Assembly: GCA_964555295.1 (NCBI GenBank)
Contig: CAZKRL010000038.1
Coordinates: forward strand, 1-26,549
Direction: 5' to 3'
DNA: 26,549 bases
Source of the DNA: CAZKRL01 sp964555295
GTDB lineage: Bacteria; Bacteroidota; Bacteroidia; Flavobacteriales_D; Sanyastnellaceae
Below the pieces are notes generated by a model. It made no database searches and was not told the origin of the DNA. It saw nothing but the letters and a program-made list of their open reading frames with translations. Shown here one piece after another: positions 1-8,919 of this stretch (the stretch's first letter is position 1; the number at the start of each line of letters is the position of its first letter). A program made the translations under genes and the position numbers.

Positions 1-27
1 TCACCAATTTGCGAAACTTTCGGGACG

Positions 28-849
28 TTATCGAAAAAAAGATTGGCAAGATTGGATGTTCGCTGTAACAAAATAAGTGAAAATACACAGCGCAGTGTAG
101 CCAAGCAAAGCAGGAATATCATTAAAATCCTGACCTATTCTCCCCAAAAACAATGACATTGCACCCATGCAGCTAAGCCCACCAAAAGCAACGAACAAAC
201 TGATCATAATATACTTCTTGCTTACCAATATTTTTCCTGAAGTGAATTTTGCAGCAATCACCGCACCTAAACAAAATTCCCACAAGTATTGCAGGAAGAA
301 ACTGTTGTAGATCCTTATGTTGCTGACTCCGGCATAAGAAGTCAGTATTGCATATGCTAGTGAAATCAGAATTGATGATCCGAGAAAGACACGTGTCGAG
401 AAATGATTTTGTAATCTAAATATGAAAGGCGCGAAGATATAAAATTGTATGATCGTAGAAATGAACCAGAAATGATCACCGAAGCTTCCCATGATGGACT
501 GATCAAACATCTTATACCAAAAGATATGACCACCAAGAGCATACAAGCTATGAGTTTTGTATATGTGAAAAAAACCATTGAGCAAAAATATGAGTAAAAC
601 AACAAGATAGTAAGGCGCTAGAATCTTGTAAAATCTTCTCTTGTAAAATTGGAGTGCTTGCGCTTTTGAAGAAGAAAGACTTAGTCCAAATCCGGACAAC
701 AAAAAAAACAAATGAACTCCCGCACCTCCAACCATGATCAACTTGGCCCAGAGGCCATACGCGTGTGGTTGCAAGTAATGGAAAATCACGATTGTTAGAA
801 TCGCGAATCCTTTTGCAAAATCGAATATTTCGTATCTGTTACTTGCCAC
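28..849 (-). CDS. Acyltransferase 3 family membrane protein, 3' end interrupted or frameshifted
   Basis: Acyltransferase 3 proteins are polytopic inner-membrane enzymes that usually O-acetylate sugars. The N-terminus reads RYEIFDFAKGFAILTIVIFHY, which matches the family opening (Arg, Asp, Lys-Gly, then a membrane helix ending in the catalytic His). Several hydrophobic segments follow. The start is GTG at 849; an in-frame TAA lies four codons upstream and there is no ATG between. The frame stops at 28 after 273 residues, short of the usual 330-400. The stop comes just after a run of seven T (minus strand, 34-40). With one T fewer, the frame continues as SFFDNVPKVSQIG to the window edge, which looks like the conserved C-terminal block before the SYxxYLxH motif. 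So the gene is either frameshifted, phase-variable or misassembled here. The family call is secure; the acetylated sugar is unknown. It would be the last gene of the visible operon. Confidence 0.8.
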   Translation of the reverse strand: MASNRYEIFDFAKGFAILTIVIFHYLQPHAYGLWAKLIMVGGAGVHLFFLLSGFGLSLSSSKAQALQFYKRRFYKILAPYYLVVLLIFLLNGFFHIYKTHSLYALGGHIFWYKMFDQSIMGSFGDHFWFISTIIQFYIFAPFIFRLQNHFSTRVFLGSSILISLAYAILTSYAGVSNIRIYNSFFLQYLWEFCLGAVIAAKFTSGKILVSKKYIMISLFVAFGGLSCMGAMSLFLGRIGQDFNDIPALLGYTALCIFTYFVTANIQSCQSFFR

Positions 850-900
850 AAAGTAGTATTACGAAAAAATTGATGCGCTTGTCTCGCAGTCAACGAGAAT

Positions 901-2442
901 TCAAGGCGCTAATGTTGAGGTCCTGCTGATTGCCAAGGTGCCATTCGCATCCATGGGAACGTATCTGGGATTCTTCGCAAGAGAAGCACTGGGTTTCTTG
1001 TTCCGCAGATAAATTGAGTAAACGAAAGCGAGACAAAAGTAGAAATAAATATTCAACGGAAAAACATTCAACTGCGCCGCATTACCAATTCCACCAACAA
1101 GAATTCCTATGGAAGTAGCAAGACATATATTGGAAATTTTTCTTTCCACACTATCAAACGGAAGCGAACAGACGAAACGATGCAACTTGTAAAGGAATGT
1201 TATGAATAGCAGCGATGCAATCACCACGGGGATGTATCCGTATTTTACAACGGTCCAGAAAATAATGTCGTCACCCAGCTCAATCAGGCTTAAATCATCA
1301 AATTTCTGCCCGGCAAACTTCCAGCCGAATGGAGTCAGCATATGTTCTTTTGTCATCAAATTGACCCAACCTTCCAGTCGACCGTTAAAAGAGCCCAATG
1401 TGGTCGCTTGCATCACGCGGGAATCGGCACTACCTAAAAGCGCTTTGATTTGCATCTCCGTATTTTCGATCAGTTTCAAATCTTTGATGATCGGTGAGCA
1501 AACGACGAGCAACAATACCGAAGTTAACCCTATAAAATAAGCAGCGACTGTCGTCTTCCATCTCCTGAACAGCAGATAGGCAACGCATGCCACAATACCA
1601 CACATCCATCCCGTACGTGACAAGGTCAAAAAGCAGGCCGTCGCAAATAAAGCCGCAAGAATGATTCGCAGTATGGCAACCAAGGATGTGCTTCTGAATA
1701 CATTCGCAAACGTCCAGAAAAACATTAAACCACACATAACGGAAACAATACCTGCTCCATTCATCGTAGAGAAACAGCGCATGTTTTCACCTTCAACCAA
1801 GATCCTGACTTCCTGGGTCAAATTTGTCAGCAAGTAATCGTATTCAAAGTCAGCAAGTCCGTAAATTCCATGCTTGATCATGTAAAGAGCAACACCAACA
1901 AACAAAATATAAATGTATTTCAGCAACCTTGCTTTATCCTCCGTGCTTTCAAAATAAATCGGGATCAGCACCAGGAGAAACGGGTATGCGACAAAGTTCA
2001 CAAGGTAACCGAAACTACGTGCTCCCTCTCCAGAAGCTGTCAAGAATGCAGCGATCAGCACCAAACACGCGAAACTAAATGTAAAAACAAGACTCTTGGT
2101 TAATCTGATTTTCTGCATCACCACACTCAAAATGAGATTGATCATGGAGCCAGCGCAAAGAAGCGGCGGTGTAGCGAGCGAACACATCACATCGATGTTC
2201 GTCGGCGAGCCAGCGATCACCATCAGCCTTTTGAAAAAGTCGATGTAAGCAGTGCAGAAAATCAGGCTGTAGATGGCCACACGAGGCTTGAATAAACCAA
2301 CGAGGAAAGCCGCTATGGCAACATACAAATACAACCTGCCGAGCACCGATGTGCGACTTGTGATTGCTTCAATAAGAATATACAAGGCGGTACAGAGACC
2401 GACGATCAGGATAAATACTCTGGAAATGGAAATATTTTGCAT
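901..2442 (-). CDS. Wzy-like O-antigen polymerase/ligase family membrane protein
   Basis: This is a 513-residue, very hydrophobic protein with roughly ten or more membrane segments across its length. A large hydrophilic loop lies at about residues 325-390 (around LGSADSRVMQATTLGSFNGRLEGW). That layout, with one long periplasmic loop in the second half carrying an RxxxW-type element (GRLEGW), is typical of the O-antigen ligase/polymerase (Wzy_C) family. Such proteins polymerise lipid-linked repeat units or ligate O-antigen in the periplasm. The ATG at 2442 is followed by MQNISISRVF, which leads into the first membrane helix. It lies between a GT4 gene and the acyltransferase gene, with a flippase further upstream, so a Wzy role in a Wzx/Wzy pathway is the best inference. 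Sequence alone cannot separate polymerase from ligase. Confidence 0.75.
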   Translation of the reverse strand: MQNISISRVFILIVGLCTALYILIEAITSRTSVLGRLYLYVAIAAFLVGLFKPRVAIYSLIFCTAYIDFFKRLMVIAGSPTNIDVMCSLATPPLLCAGSMINLILSVVMQKIRLTKSLVFTFSFACLVLIAAFLTASGEGARSFGYLVNFVAYPFLLVLIPIYFESTEDKARLLKYIYILFVGVALYMIKHGIYGLADFEYDYLLTNLTQEVRILVEGENMRCFSTMNGAGIVSVMCGLMFFWTFANVFRSTSLVAILRIILAALFATACFLTLSRTGWMCGIVACVAYLLFRRWKTTVAAYFIGLTSVLLLVVCSPIIKDLKLIENTEMQIKALLGSADSRVMQATTLGSFNGRLEGWVNLMTKEHMLTPFGWKFAGQKFDDLSLIELGDDIIFWTVVKYGYIPVVIASLLFITFLYKLHRFVCSLPFDSVERKISNICLATSIGILVGGIGNAAQLNVFPLNIYFYFCLAFVYSIYLRNKKPSASLAKNPRYVPMDANGTLAISRTSTLAP

Positions 2443-2517
2443 GATGATTTGTAGTGCGCTTTTTTCTGATCAGCAAGGCCCCGCCAATTGTCAACTAGAG
2501 CGCATAAACGGATAATC

Positions 2518-3684
2518 TTAATGGCGCGAGTCTGCGTATTTTTCTAGTAATTCGGCAGTAATCGAGCGCCACGATCCTTTTCCTTGATAAAAAATTTCAT
2601 CAATATTCTCACGAAAATTTGCAATCATCTCGCAGCTCTTCAAACATGTGACTAGAGCGTCAGCCAGTGCGCCGGCGTCATCTGGAGGGACGACCAGTCC
2701 AGTTCGACCATGCTCCACGACTTCACGAAGTGCACCAACATCGGTCACTACGACAGGCTTGCAAAACGCATAAGCACTCATCACCACTCCGCTCTGCGTT
2801 GCATCACGATAAGGACATACCACAGTTGTCGATGCGTCGATCAAATCCGCCAACTCAGGAGCGGGAATGAACCGATTCAAAATCAACAAGTTCTCGTCAG
2901 GAATTTGATATGAGGAAGGATCAAACCAAAACTTTCCCGAGCCCGCGATGATCAGTCGGGCGTTCGGAACTTCGCGGATCACCAACTGAAAAGCTTCGAG
3001 CAGCAGATCGATGCCCTTGTAGCGTTGAATTCTTCCAAAAAACAAAAAATCGCAAGGGCTAGCAACCTCACCTGAGCGGGCGGATCGCAAATAATCATAA
3101 GGCCCAAGCCGTGATGTAATAATTCTTGTTGGCGGAATATTACGACTGCTTGCATACGCCTGAGTCATCGAATCATTGTACAACAAATGAGTATGCACCA
3201 AAGTCCGGTTCAGATATCGATAGACCCTGGCACTCATCGTCATCGTTTCGCCTTCTTCTCCACTGTGCGGAAACGGATCATGAATGCTGATGATCAGGCG
3301 GCTTCGGAAAAGGAATAGGTAAAAATGATTGAAATATACCAGATTATTGAAATGAATGATATCTGGATTAAGATTGCAAATAAAACTGAGCAGCGAAATT
3401 TGCAATAAAAGATTGGATGGGTGAAACGGGTGATTCGAAGTTCGATTAATCACGTGGCATTGATCCATCGGAACGACGGTTGAAAAACATTTCATACCCT
3501 CGATATCACCCATGGGATAAATGTCTGCTTTTTGCGGAGCATCCGAAAGATCCAGTGCTGTAGCCTTGTACAGTTTGGGGTAAATATCGCAAAGATAATG
3601 GCAATCCGCATGTTCGTTCATCGCACGAACGAAGGATAGATCCATGTCTAGGAACGACGGACCAGATATATATAAAATTTTCAC
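2518..3684 (-). CDS. GT4 (GT-B fold) glycosyltransferase
   Basis: A 388-residue retaining glycosyltransferase of the Glycos_transf_1 type, probably cytoplasmic or membrane-peripheral, that would add one sugar to the lipid-linked repeat. The C-terminal nucleotide-sugar domain is clear. It has FFGRIQRYKGIDLLLEAF at about residue 215, then NARLIIAGSG, then a YRDATQSGVVMSAYAFCKPVV block, then DVGALREVVEHGRTG. The first acidic residue of the usual EX7E motif appears to be replaced (MSAYAF); a Glu is present in LREVV. The N-terminal half has the acceptor-domain pattern, including IHDPFPHSGE. The start codon is GTG at 3684 (GTG AAA ATT), directly before the hydrophobic strand KILYISGPS. Donor and acceptor are not predictable from sequence. 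Confidence 0.87.
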   Translation of the reverse strand: MKILYISGPSFLDMDLSFVRAMNEHADCHYLCDIYPKLYKATALDLSDAPQKADIYPMGDIEGMKCFSTVVPMDQCHVINRTSNHPFHPSNLLLQISLLSFICNLNPDIIHFNNLVYFNHFYLFLFRSRLIISIHDPFPHSGEEGETMTMSARVYRYLNRTLVHTHLLYNDSMTQAYASSRNIPPTRIITSRLGPYDYLRSARSGEVASPCDFLFFGRIQRYKGIDLLLEAFQLVIREVPNARLIIAGSGKFWFDPSSYQIPDENLLILNRFIPAPELADLIDASTTVVCPYRDATQSGVVMSAYAFCKPVVVTDVGALREVVEHGRTGLVVPPDDAGALADALVTCLKSCEMIANFRENIDEIFYQGKGSWRSITAELLEKYADSRH

Positions 3685-3744
3685 TTGGGAAAAATTATTT
3701 TTATACGTTTGATCTTATAAGTCACCAGTGGCAAGTTTCAAATC

Positions 3745-4737
3745 TCACACCGAATTCTTGATTTTTTGAAGTGAATCAAACTTCGAAAACATACGCGACA
3801 GCATTCTACGCAGAGGAGATATGCTAGCTAAAGGCAAAACTAGAATCATGCACAAGCACTGTATTCTTACCCAGGCACTCGATAGAACCAGCGCCTTCAT
3901 CAATTGTAAAAACCACCATTTCACCGGTATTTCACAATTTGAAAAGATGAGTATGATTCCACTGTATCCGAATTTGTGCCAGCGAAATTGCAACAAAAAA
4001 ACTTTGAGAAGCTTACCTGTAAACTGTTGTAAGCCATCCAGATTGTAAAGGCTCGATATACCGCAAAACAATTTCAACATACTCCAGTTGATGCCGCCTT
4101 CTGGCATTTCATAGACAACAATCGAATCGGGAGAATATAAAACACGTAAATCCGTATTTCTGAGCGTGCACAATAATATAGCCAAGTGTGGCGCCAGGGT
4201 ATCGCACATCATGTATCCATTGAAAACAGATTTTTTGACATGCTTAATGTTATATACACCAGTTGATATGAAAAGTAAATTCGATGCCAGGTAACGAGAT
4301 GTAACAGAATCAGTGAATTCACTCATACCTGTAACAGACATTGTTCTCTGATGCTGGAACATTGAAGTCGAGTAATTGATGTAGCATGTATCTGAATCGC
4401 ACTTTTCAATATCTGCAAGTATTTGATCCAACGCTAGAGCGTCAGGAACATCATCGTCAGACAACAACCACATCCATTCAGTTTCGCACTCTTCAAAACA
4501 CTTGCATAGATTGGCGCTGAGACCGACGTTCGTGCGATTTTGCTTAATTTTAATCAAACCGCATTTAAGTTCATTCTCAAAATTTTTCGTATCAACATTT
4601 TTTTCGCTAGCGTTATCAATAATAAGTATTCTTACTTTGAACTTCTGGATTTGAGGAAGCAGAAGGCGGATTGTTCTGGCCAGTTTTTCTGGCCTGTTAT
4701 ACGTCGGAATGACTATGGACAATAAATGATTCATCAT
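3745..4737 (-). CDS. GT2 (GT-A fold) glycosyltransferase
   Basis: A 330-residue family 2 glycosyltransferase. The N-terminal LSIVIPTYNRPEKLARTI is the classic nucleotide-binding start. A first Asp appears in ILIIDNASEKN. The metal-binding motif is LLSDDDVPDA at about residue 93-102. The C-terminal third (from about residue 240) is hydrophobic and basic and may associate with the membrane. The start is ATG at 4737, with a second Met immediately after. The gene begins 15 bases after the flippase stop, so the two are probably co-transcribed. This stretch is AT-rich compared with the sugar-nucleotide genes upstream. It probably adds one residue of the repeat unit; the sugar is unknown. Confidence 0.87.
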   Translation of the reverse strand: MMNHLLSIVIPTYNRPEKLARTIRLLLPQIQKFKVRILIIDNASEKNVDTKNFENELKCGLIKIKQNRTNVGLSANLCKCFEECETEWMWLLSDDDVPDALALDQILADIEKCDSDTCYINYSTSMFQHQRTMSVTGMSEFTDSVTSRYLASNLLFISTGVYNIKHVKKSVFNGYMMCDTLAPHLAILLCTLRNTDLRVLYSPDSIVVYEMPEGGINWSMLKLFCGISSLYNLDGLQQFTGKLLKVFLLQFRWHKFGYSGIILIFSNCEIPVKWWFLQLMKALVLSSAWVRIQCLCMILVLPLASISPLRRMLSRMFSKFDSLQKIKNSV

Positions 4738-4752
4738 TGCATGGAGTTTGTA

Positions 4753-6123
4753 TCAACAGCAATTTTCTGAATTTTGCATTTCGAATTCTTCAATATAGGA
4801 TTTTTTGTTTTTTCTGAATATAGAATAAGCAAATGCAAGGAGAAAAACGTTACAAGTTAGGTAGGCGAATGCAGTCCCTGATGTATTGTATTTTTTTGTC
4901 AATACAAAGATCATCAGAGTAGTTAAAATACCGCTTAACAATGATAATAAAGCAAATGGTTCTTTTTTAAAAGCTCTCAAATAATAAGATATGAAATTGG
5001 TTGTAACGTGTGTCACTCCACTCAACGCAAAAAGAATCAAAGGTATCAGTCCGACGTATCTATCGCTCAATTCAGAAAAATTAACTGACACGACATGCAT
5101 GAAAATAACCAAAAAAACGTTTCCTACTACGGCCAGAGAAATAGCGATTTTTGCTGATTGCTTCCACAAATGATCTAAATTTTCCCATTTTTTTGCTGCT
5201 GCACACATGCCAAACTCAGGTATCCGAGTAGCACCCCAAGAACTTGCAATAGATCCGATCAACCTGGTGATTTGCAATGAAAAACCTACACGACCTGCAC
5301 TTTCCGGACCAGATATACGAAAAACTATGGGCGTGATTGAAGAAAATATGAAATATCCGGATATCCAACTGATAGCGATACGCCACTGCAGTGGCCATAT
5401 ATCCTTTCTCCAAGAGACTTCAGCACCTTTGGGGCTTTTCATAAAGACTCGGAAAAATGAACCGTTGACTCCAAGAAAGTAAAATAGTGATACGCACACA
5501 ATGGCTAAGTTATTGAAACAGACTGCATACAGGCCCAGTCCATAATATAGCCCTATGAAAGTTGCGACCAGCCCCAGAACCGAAGCGATAAACTTGACTT
5601 TTTCAGTATCACCTATACGGTTGCATCCTTCGAAAATGGACCACATAGGATTCATGATCAGCGTTGCGCATGTTACGCAACTTGCGAGCACCCAAGCTCC
5701 TTGCCAGATCACCTTTTGAGAACTTTCATGATTGCCCTCCAGAAAATATCTGCCGCAAGTCAAAAGTAAAAACAGCAAAATAGCTGAAGCAATCGAATAA
5801 TACTTGAACGATAATCTTCCAATCGAGACGACCCTTGATAGTGCATCTTCATCCCCTTCCAGAGTGCCATGATCCGAGAATTTTAATTTCGAGAATTCAT
5901 GACATACAAACTGGACAATATTTTGAGAGAATCCCATTTCCAAAAAAATGCTTATTCCTAATACACTTGCGAATGTGTAGGCATAACCTAAAGATTTTAA
6001 GTCCAGATACTTTATATAGAGCAACGTGATGATTAATCCAGAAATCAAACGAAAACCTTGTGTTAGGAGAGACCATTTTACCGCTCTTGTAACTTGAAGT
6101 TTTTGTAAAATTTTTTTAATCAT
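4753..6123 (-). CDS. Wzx-like polysaccharide flippase (MOP superfamily)
   Basis: A 456-residue integral membrane protein with around twelve hydrophobic segments spread over its full length. It has the basic, amphipathic N-terminus (MIKKILQKLQVTRAVKWSLL) and first-helix pattern of O-antigen flippases (polysaccharide biosynthesis protein family). Such proteins move undecaprenyl-PP-linked repeat units from the cytoplasmic to the periplasmic face. Length fits the family (400-500). The next gene starts 15 bases after its stop, and a sugar SDR gene lies 38 bases upstream. Together with the Wzy-like gene downstream it makes a Wzx/Wzy-dependent pathway the most likely assembly route. The DNA here is very AT-rich: the 60 bases from 4801 contain only 16 G or C. 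This is common for wzx genes and suggests horizontal exchange. Confidence 0.82.
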   Translation of the reverse strand: MIKKILQKLQVTRAVKWSLLTQGFRLISGLIITLLYIKYLDLKSLGYAYTFASVLGISIFLEMGFSQNIVQFVCHEFSKLKFSDHGTLEGDEDALSRVVSIGRLSFKYYSIASAILLFLLLTCGRYFLEGNHESSQKVIWQGAWVLASCVTCATLIMNPMWSIFEGCNRIGDTEKVKFIASVLGLVATFIGLYYGLGLYAVCFNNLAIVCVSLFYFLGVNGSFFRVFMKSPKGAEVSWRKDIWPLQWRIAISWISGYFIFSSITPIVFRISGPESAGRVGFSLQITRLIGSIASSWGATRIPEFGMCAAAKKWENLDHLWKQSAKIAISLAVVGNVFLVIFMHVVSVNFSELSDRYVGLIPLILFALSGVTHVTTNFISYYLRAFKKEPFALLSLLSGILTTLMIFVLTKKYNTSGTAFAYLTCNVFLLAFAYSIFRKNKKSYIEEFEMQNSENCC

Positions 6124-6161
6124 TTTATTGGCGAGATATTGGATGATATCTTGAACTATGA

Positions 6162-7064
6162 TTAAATTGGACTTTGTTTACGCCACTCCCACATCTCTTT
6201 GATACCTTCTTCTAACGACACATTCGGCTGCCAACCGGGAAGAATCTCATCAAAATAAGGAGGATTCATCATTTCTCGTTCCCGGTATTCTCTCGCCCCC
6301 CAAGATGCGTTGACCGACCTACCAGTTACGTTTTCAATGAGACCAGCGATACCCTTGATGGATATCTGACGGCCGGAGTAGACCATATATTTCTTATGGA
6401 TTGCCTCCTGAGAACTATCAAGTATACGACTGGCTGCAAGATAAGCATTTGCCACATCACAGACATGTAGCAAATCCATTTTTTGCTCTCCTAATGTCAG
6501 ATCAATGGGTCGTCCTGTGTATGCTGAATCAATTAATAGCGATAGTAATTTACCTCTTTTGTCTCCTACTCCGTAATTATCATGAAGTTTCAGAGTGATC
6601 ACCCTCATATTCTCATTGATTACATAATGGTCGATGATGTTCTCAAAAGCTTGCTTGGTCGCAGCATACAAACAAACTGGACTGTTTGCTCTGTTTTCGT
6701 AATGCTGCCAGGCAGTTCCAGTGTTCACTACTTTTCTGCAGTTTGAAGCGATTGATGCTTCCATCAGTTGCGAACCGAATTTGATATTTGAATCTATCAA
6801 AGCGTCAATTTGGTCACTGCTATGTTTTGAAATAATTTTGGACGCTACGTGATGTAAAATATCGGGTTTAATATCCTTGAATATATCAATTAAGCCTTTG
6901 GTTGTCCCATCATGAACCCGCACATTCACTTGATGCGGTAGATCACATGTGTTGGATTCACTTCTTACTATTGCGAATACCTGATGTCCCTGAGCTATGA
7001 GTTTTCCAATCAAATGCCTGCCGACAAATCCAGTTCCACCTGTAATAATGATTTTTTGTGACAT
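6162..7064 (-). CDS. SDR sugar-nucleotide reductase/epimerase, CDP-abequose/paratose synthase-like
   Basis: A 300-residue extended SDR. It has the NAD(P)-binding TGGTGFVGRHL at residues 8-18 and the catalytic YAATK at about 133-137. It differs from ordinary epimerases in the block NTGTAWQHYE before the catalytic Tyr and in GEQKMDLLHVCDVANAYL later. The latter resembles the GEQIRDFIFVDDVVNAYL region I recall from Salmonella RfbJ (CDP-abequose synthase). Because rfbF, rfbG, rfbH and tyv are in the same operon, this is the best candidate in the window for the missing C4-ketoreductase (RfbS/RfbJ step) that makes CDP-paratose or CDP-abequose. That assignment is inference; SDR membership is certain. 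A candidate promoter sits in the AT-rich gap just upstream (7065-7200). Confidence 0.7.
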   Translation of the reverse strand: MSQKIIITGGTGFVGRHLIGKLIAQGHQVFAIVRSESNTCDLPHQVNVRVHDGTTKGLIDIFKDIKPDILHHVASKIISKHSSDQIDALIDSNIKFGSQLMEASIASNCRKVVNTGTAWQHYENRANSPVCLYAATKQAFENIIDHYVINENMRVITLKLHDNYGVGDKRGKLLSLLIDSAYTGRPIDLTLGEQKMDLLHVCDVANAYLAASRILDSSQEAIHKKYMVYSGRQISIKGIAGLIENVTGRSVNASWGAREYREREMMNPPYFDEILPGWQPNVSLEEGIKEMWEWRKQSPI

Positions 7065-7094
7065 TTTAGTAAAAATTTTTCAACTTGGAGGGAT

Positions 7095-7122
7095 TTAATA
7101 TTATGTAATTAAATAATGACAA
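7095..7122 (-). promoter_or_regulatory. Candidate sigma70-type promoter for the distal AT-rich gene block
   Basis: On the minus strand TTGTCA (7117-7122) is separated by 16 bases from TATTAA (7095-7100), about 30 bases before the ATG at 7064. It lies in a 136-base AT-rich gap, one of the longest in the operon. Just upstream are two copies of the palindrome GTATAC (7135-7140 and 7146-7151) separated by 5 bases, a possible operator. AT-rich DNA yields such matches by chance, so confidence is low. Confidence 0.28.
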
Positions 7123-7200
7123 AATTTTTCGAATGTATACTTTCTGTATACTAAATTCTCAATTAATAACAATAACACTTTCCCATAAATCGCGCACTAG

Positions 7201-7938
7201 TCATTGAATTTCTTTGTTTTTCAATACTTGTCTCTTTAGGCGGGCAAGTTTCATAAGTGTGGCAATGTAGCTTATGATAAAGATCAGCAGGTTGCGCTTG
7301 GTTTTTCCCGCTTTTCGCTTTTCGAATACAAAAGGGATTTCTTTTACGTTAAAGTTGTCTTTAGCGTAACAGAGCTTTACAAGGATTTCCTCAACAATAT
7401 CAAAGTTTTCACATTCCAATGATAGTGCGCGCAAGTCGTCACCTCTGTATAGTCGGAAACTATTAGATACATCTGCGCATTGTAGTCCTAAAACGTGGCG
7501 GAACACTAAGTTTACAATCAAACTCATCCACACGAGTATTAATGGATTTTCGGTTTGTCCGCCTGGCATGTAACGAGAAGCAATAATTAAATCAGCTTGA
7601 TTCCTCTGAAGCCATAATTTTTCAATAAATTCGGGGTTATGGGATCCATCGGCATCCATAAACACCACCCATTCTCCACGGGAATTCTGAATTGCAGTTT
7701 TTACTGCGTGACTATACAGCGAACCACCTATGCGTGGGGTATAGATCGCACCGAATTTTTCACATATTTCTGGTGTCTTATCTCGAGGCTGCTCTGTATC
7801 AGCAACTACAATCTCAAAGTTGATCGCAAGGCGCTTACAAACCGCATTGATACGTGGCAGCAGTAATTCTAGGTTGGTTGCCTCTTCGTAGGCGGGGAGA
7901 GCAATGGTTAAGTCTATCACTGTTTCTTTCTCCATCAT
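7201..7938 (-). CDS. DPM1-like GT2 glycosyltransferase
   Basis: A 245-residue family 2 transferase resembling dolichyl/polyprenyl-phosphate sugar synthases. DLTIALPAYEEATNLELLLP opens the fold, VVADTEQPRDKT carries the first Asp, and VVFMDADGSHNPEFI is the DxD-containing metal site at about residues 96-110. A NSFRLYRGDDLRAL block and a basic KRKAGKTKRN motif follow, as in DPM1-type enzymes. I chose ATG 7938 because its ATGA overlaps the TGA stop of the preceding SDR gene (7935-7937), implying translational coupling. A longer frame back to 8031 would overlap that gene by nearly 100 bases and adds no domain sequence. It may charge a polyprenyl phosphate with a sugar for the GT-C-like membrane protein nearby, or transfer directly to the repeat unit. 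Confidence 0.85.
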   Translation of the reverse strand: MMEKETVIDLTIALPAYEEATNLELLLPRINAVCKRLAINFEIVVADTEQPRDKTPEICEKFGAIYTPRIGGSLYSHAVKTAIQNSRGEWVVFMDADGSHNPEFIEKLWLQRNQADLIIASRYMPGGQTENPLILVWMSLIVNLVFRHVLGLQCADVSNSFRLYRGDDLRALSLECENFDIVEEILVKLCYAKDNFNVKEIPFVFEKRKAGKTKRNLLIFIISYIATLMKLARLKRQVLKNKEIQ

Positions 7939-8885
7939 AAATATTCCTCTGGCTTCAGGAGTTGTAACTGAGGGAAGGATTCTTGGGCCAACTGCCATAC
8001 AGCATGTGCAAAACGATGAGTTGGCCTCCAATCCAGCTCTCTCATTGCTTGAGTGGTGTCTGCGACCAAATGTTGCGGCTCGAATCGCCCAAATGACCTC
8101 TCCCCAAATGCGAGTTTGGCTGGTATGTTGAGTTCTTCCACAAGTTTTTCTATCATAGGACGCAAAGGCTCAATGCTACCTGATCCGAGATTGTAGATTC
8201 TGCTGCCACCTCTCTCACATGGTTTCACTATGGCAGCCACAATCGCCGCAGCAATGTCGCGTGCGGAGCAATGATCACGGATTTGTGTTCCGGCAGATAA
8301 AGGCATGTGTTTTCCTTGCAGCGCTGAACGCAGCAGTGATGGAAACAAACGTGTACGATTATCACCCAGACCGCTGAAAGAAAATGGACGCAGTACGGTA
8401 ATAGGAACTCCAAATTCCGCTGCAGCTGAACGAATGAGTATGTCTGCTGCAGCTTTAGTTGCACCATACGGGTGCAGGGTATCTAGGGGATCATCTTCAC
8501 GCAATGGACGACCTTGTTCGCGATAGCTAAGTCCTGTACTAATGAAAATGAAATGTAGTTCTCGTAAATCTGCCGCGTACTCGCAAAGACTGATTGTTGT
8601 ATCTATATTAAAATCGACCATGTCTCGCCACGCAACTCTTGGAGATTCCATACCTGTTGCAGCACAGTGCACGATGCAATTTGGCTGGAAACCTGCAACA
8701 TGAACTTCTAATGCTGATTTCTTCAGACTCTCGACAGCGAGAGGCTTGACAGATGGCCAAGTGCCTCCAAGCTTTGAATCTCTGCGATGCAAGGCAAGCA
8801 CCCGGAAGTCATCGCGATGACCAACAAGCTCCATGAAATTTCTCCCAAGTGTTCCAGTCGCGCCTGTTAAAACGACTCTATGCAT
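7935..8885 (-). CDS. NAD-dependent epimerase/dehydratase family protein (extended SDR)
   Basis: A 316-residue extended SDR acting on a nucleotide sugar or polyprenyl-linked sugar. The Rossmann motif TGATGTLGRNF is at residues 7-17. IFISTGLSY precedes the catalytic PYGATK at about residues 138-143. A later GTQIRDHCSARDIAAAI and the WRPTH near the C-terminus follow the family pattern. The GATGTLG form and the LHRRD after the second strand (consistent with NADP preference) hint at a reductase rather than a 4,6-dehydratase, but the substrate cannot be named. Its stop overlaps the start of the GT2 gene (ATGA), so the two are probably made together and may act in the same step. Confidence 0.83.
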   Translation of the reverse strand: MHRVVLTGATGTLGRNFMELVGHRDDFRVLALHRRDSKLGGTWPSVKPLAVESLKKSALEVHVAGFQPNCIVHCAATGMESPRVAWRDMVDFNIDTTISLCEYAADLRELHFIFISTGLSYREQGRPLREDDPLDTLHPYGATKAAADILIRSAAAEFGVPITVLRPFSFSGLGDNRTRLFPSLLRSALQGKHMPLSAGTQIRDHCSARDIAAAIVAAIVKPCERGGSRIYNLGSGSIEPLRPMIEKLVEELNIPAKLAFGERSFGRFEPQHLVADTTQAMRELDWRPTHRFAHAVWQLAQESFPQLQLLKPEEYL

Positions 8886-8919
8886 AAATGTAGTAGTTTT
8901 AAGAACTGACGCCCAACAT

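Noticed and set aside
7939..8031. Longer start for the DPM1-like GT2
   Set aside because: It overlaps the upstream SDR gene and adds no domain sequence. ATG 7938 gives a clean ATGA overlap and the normal family start.
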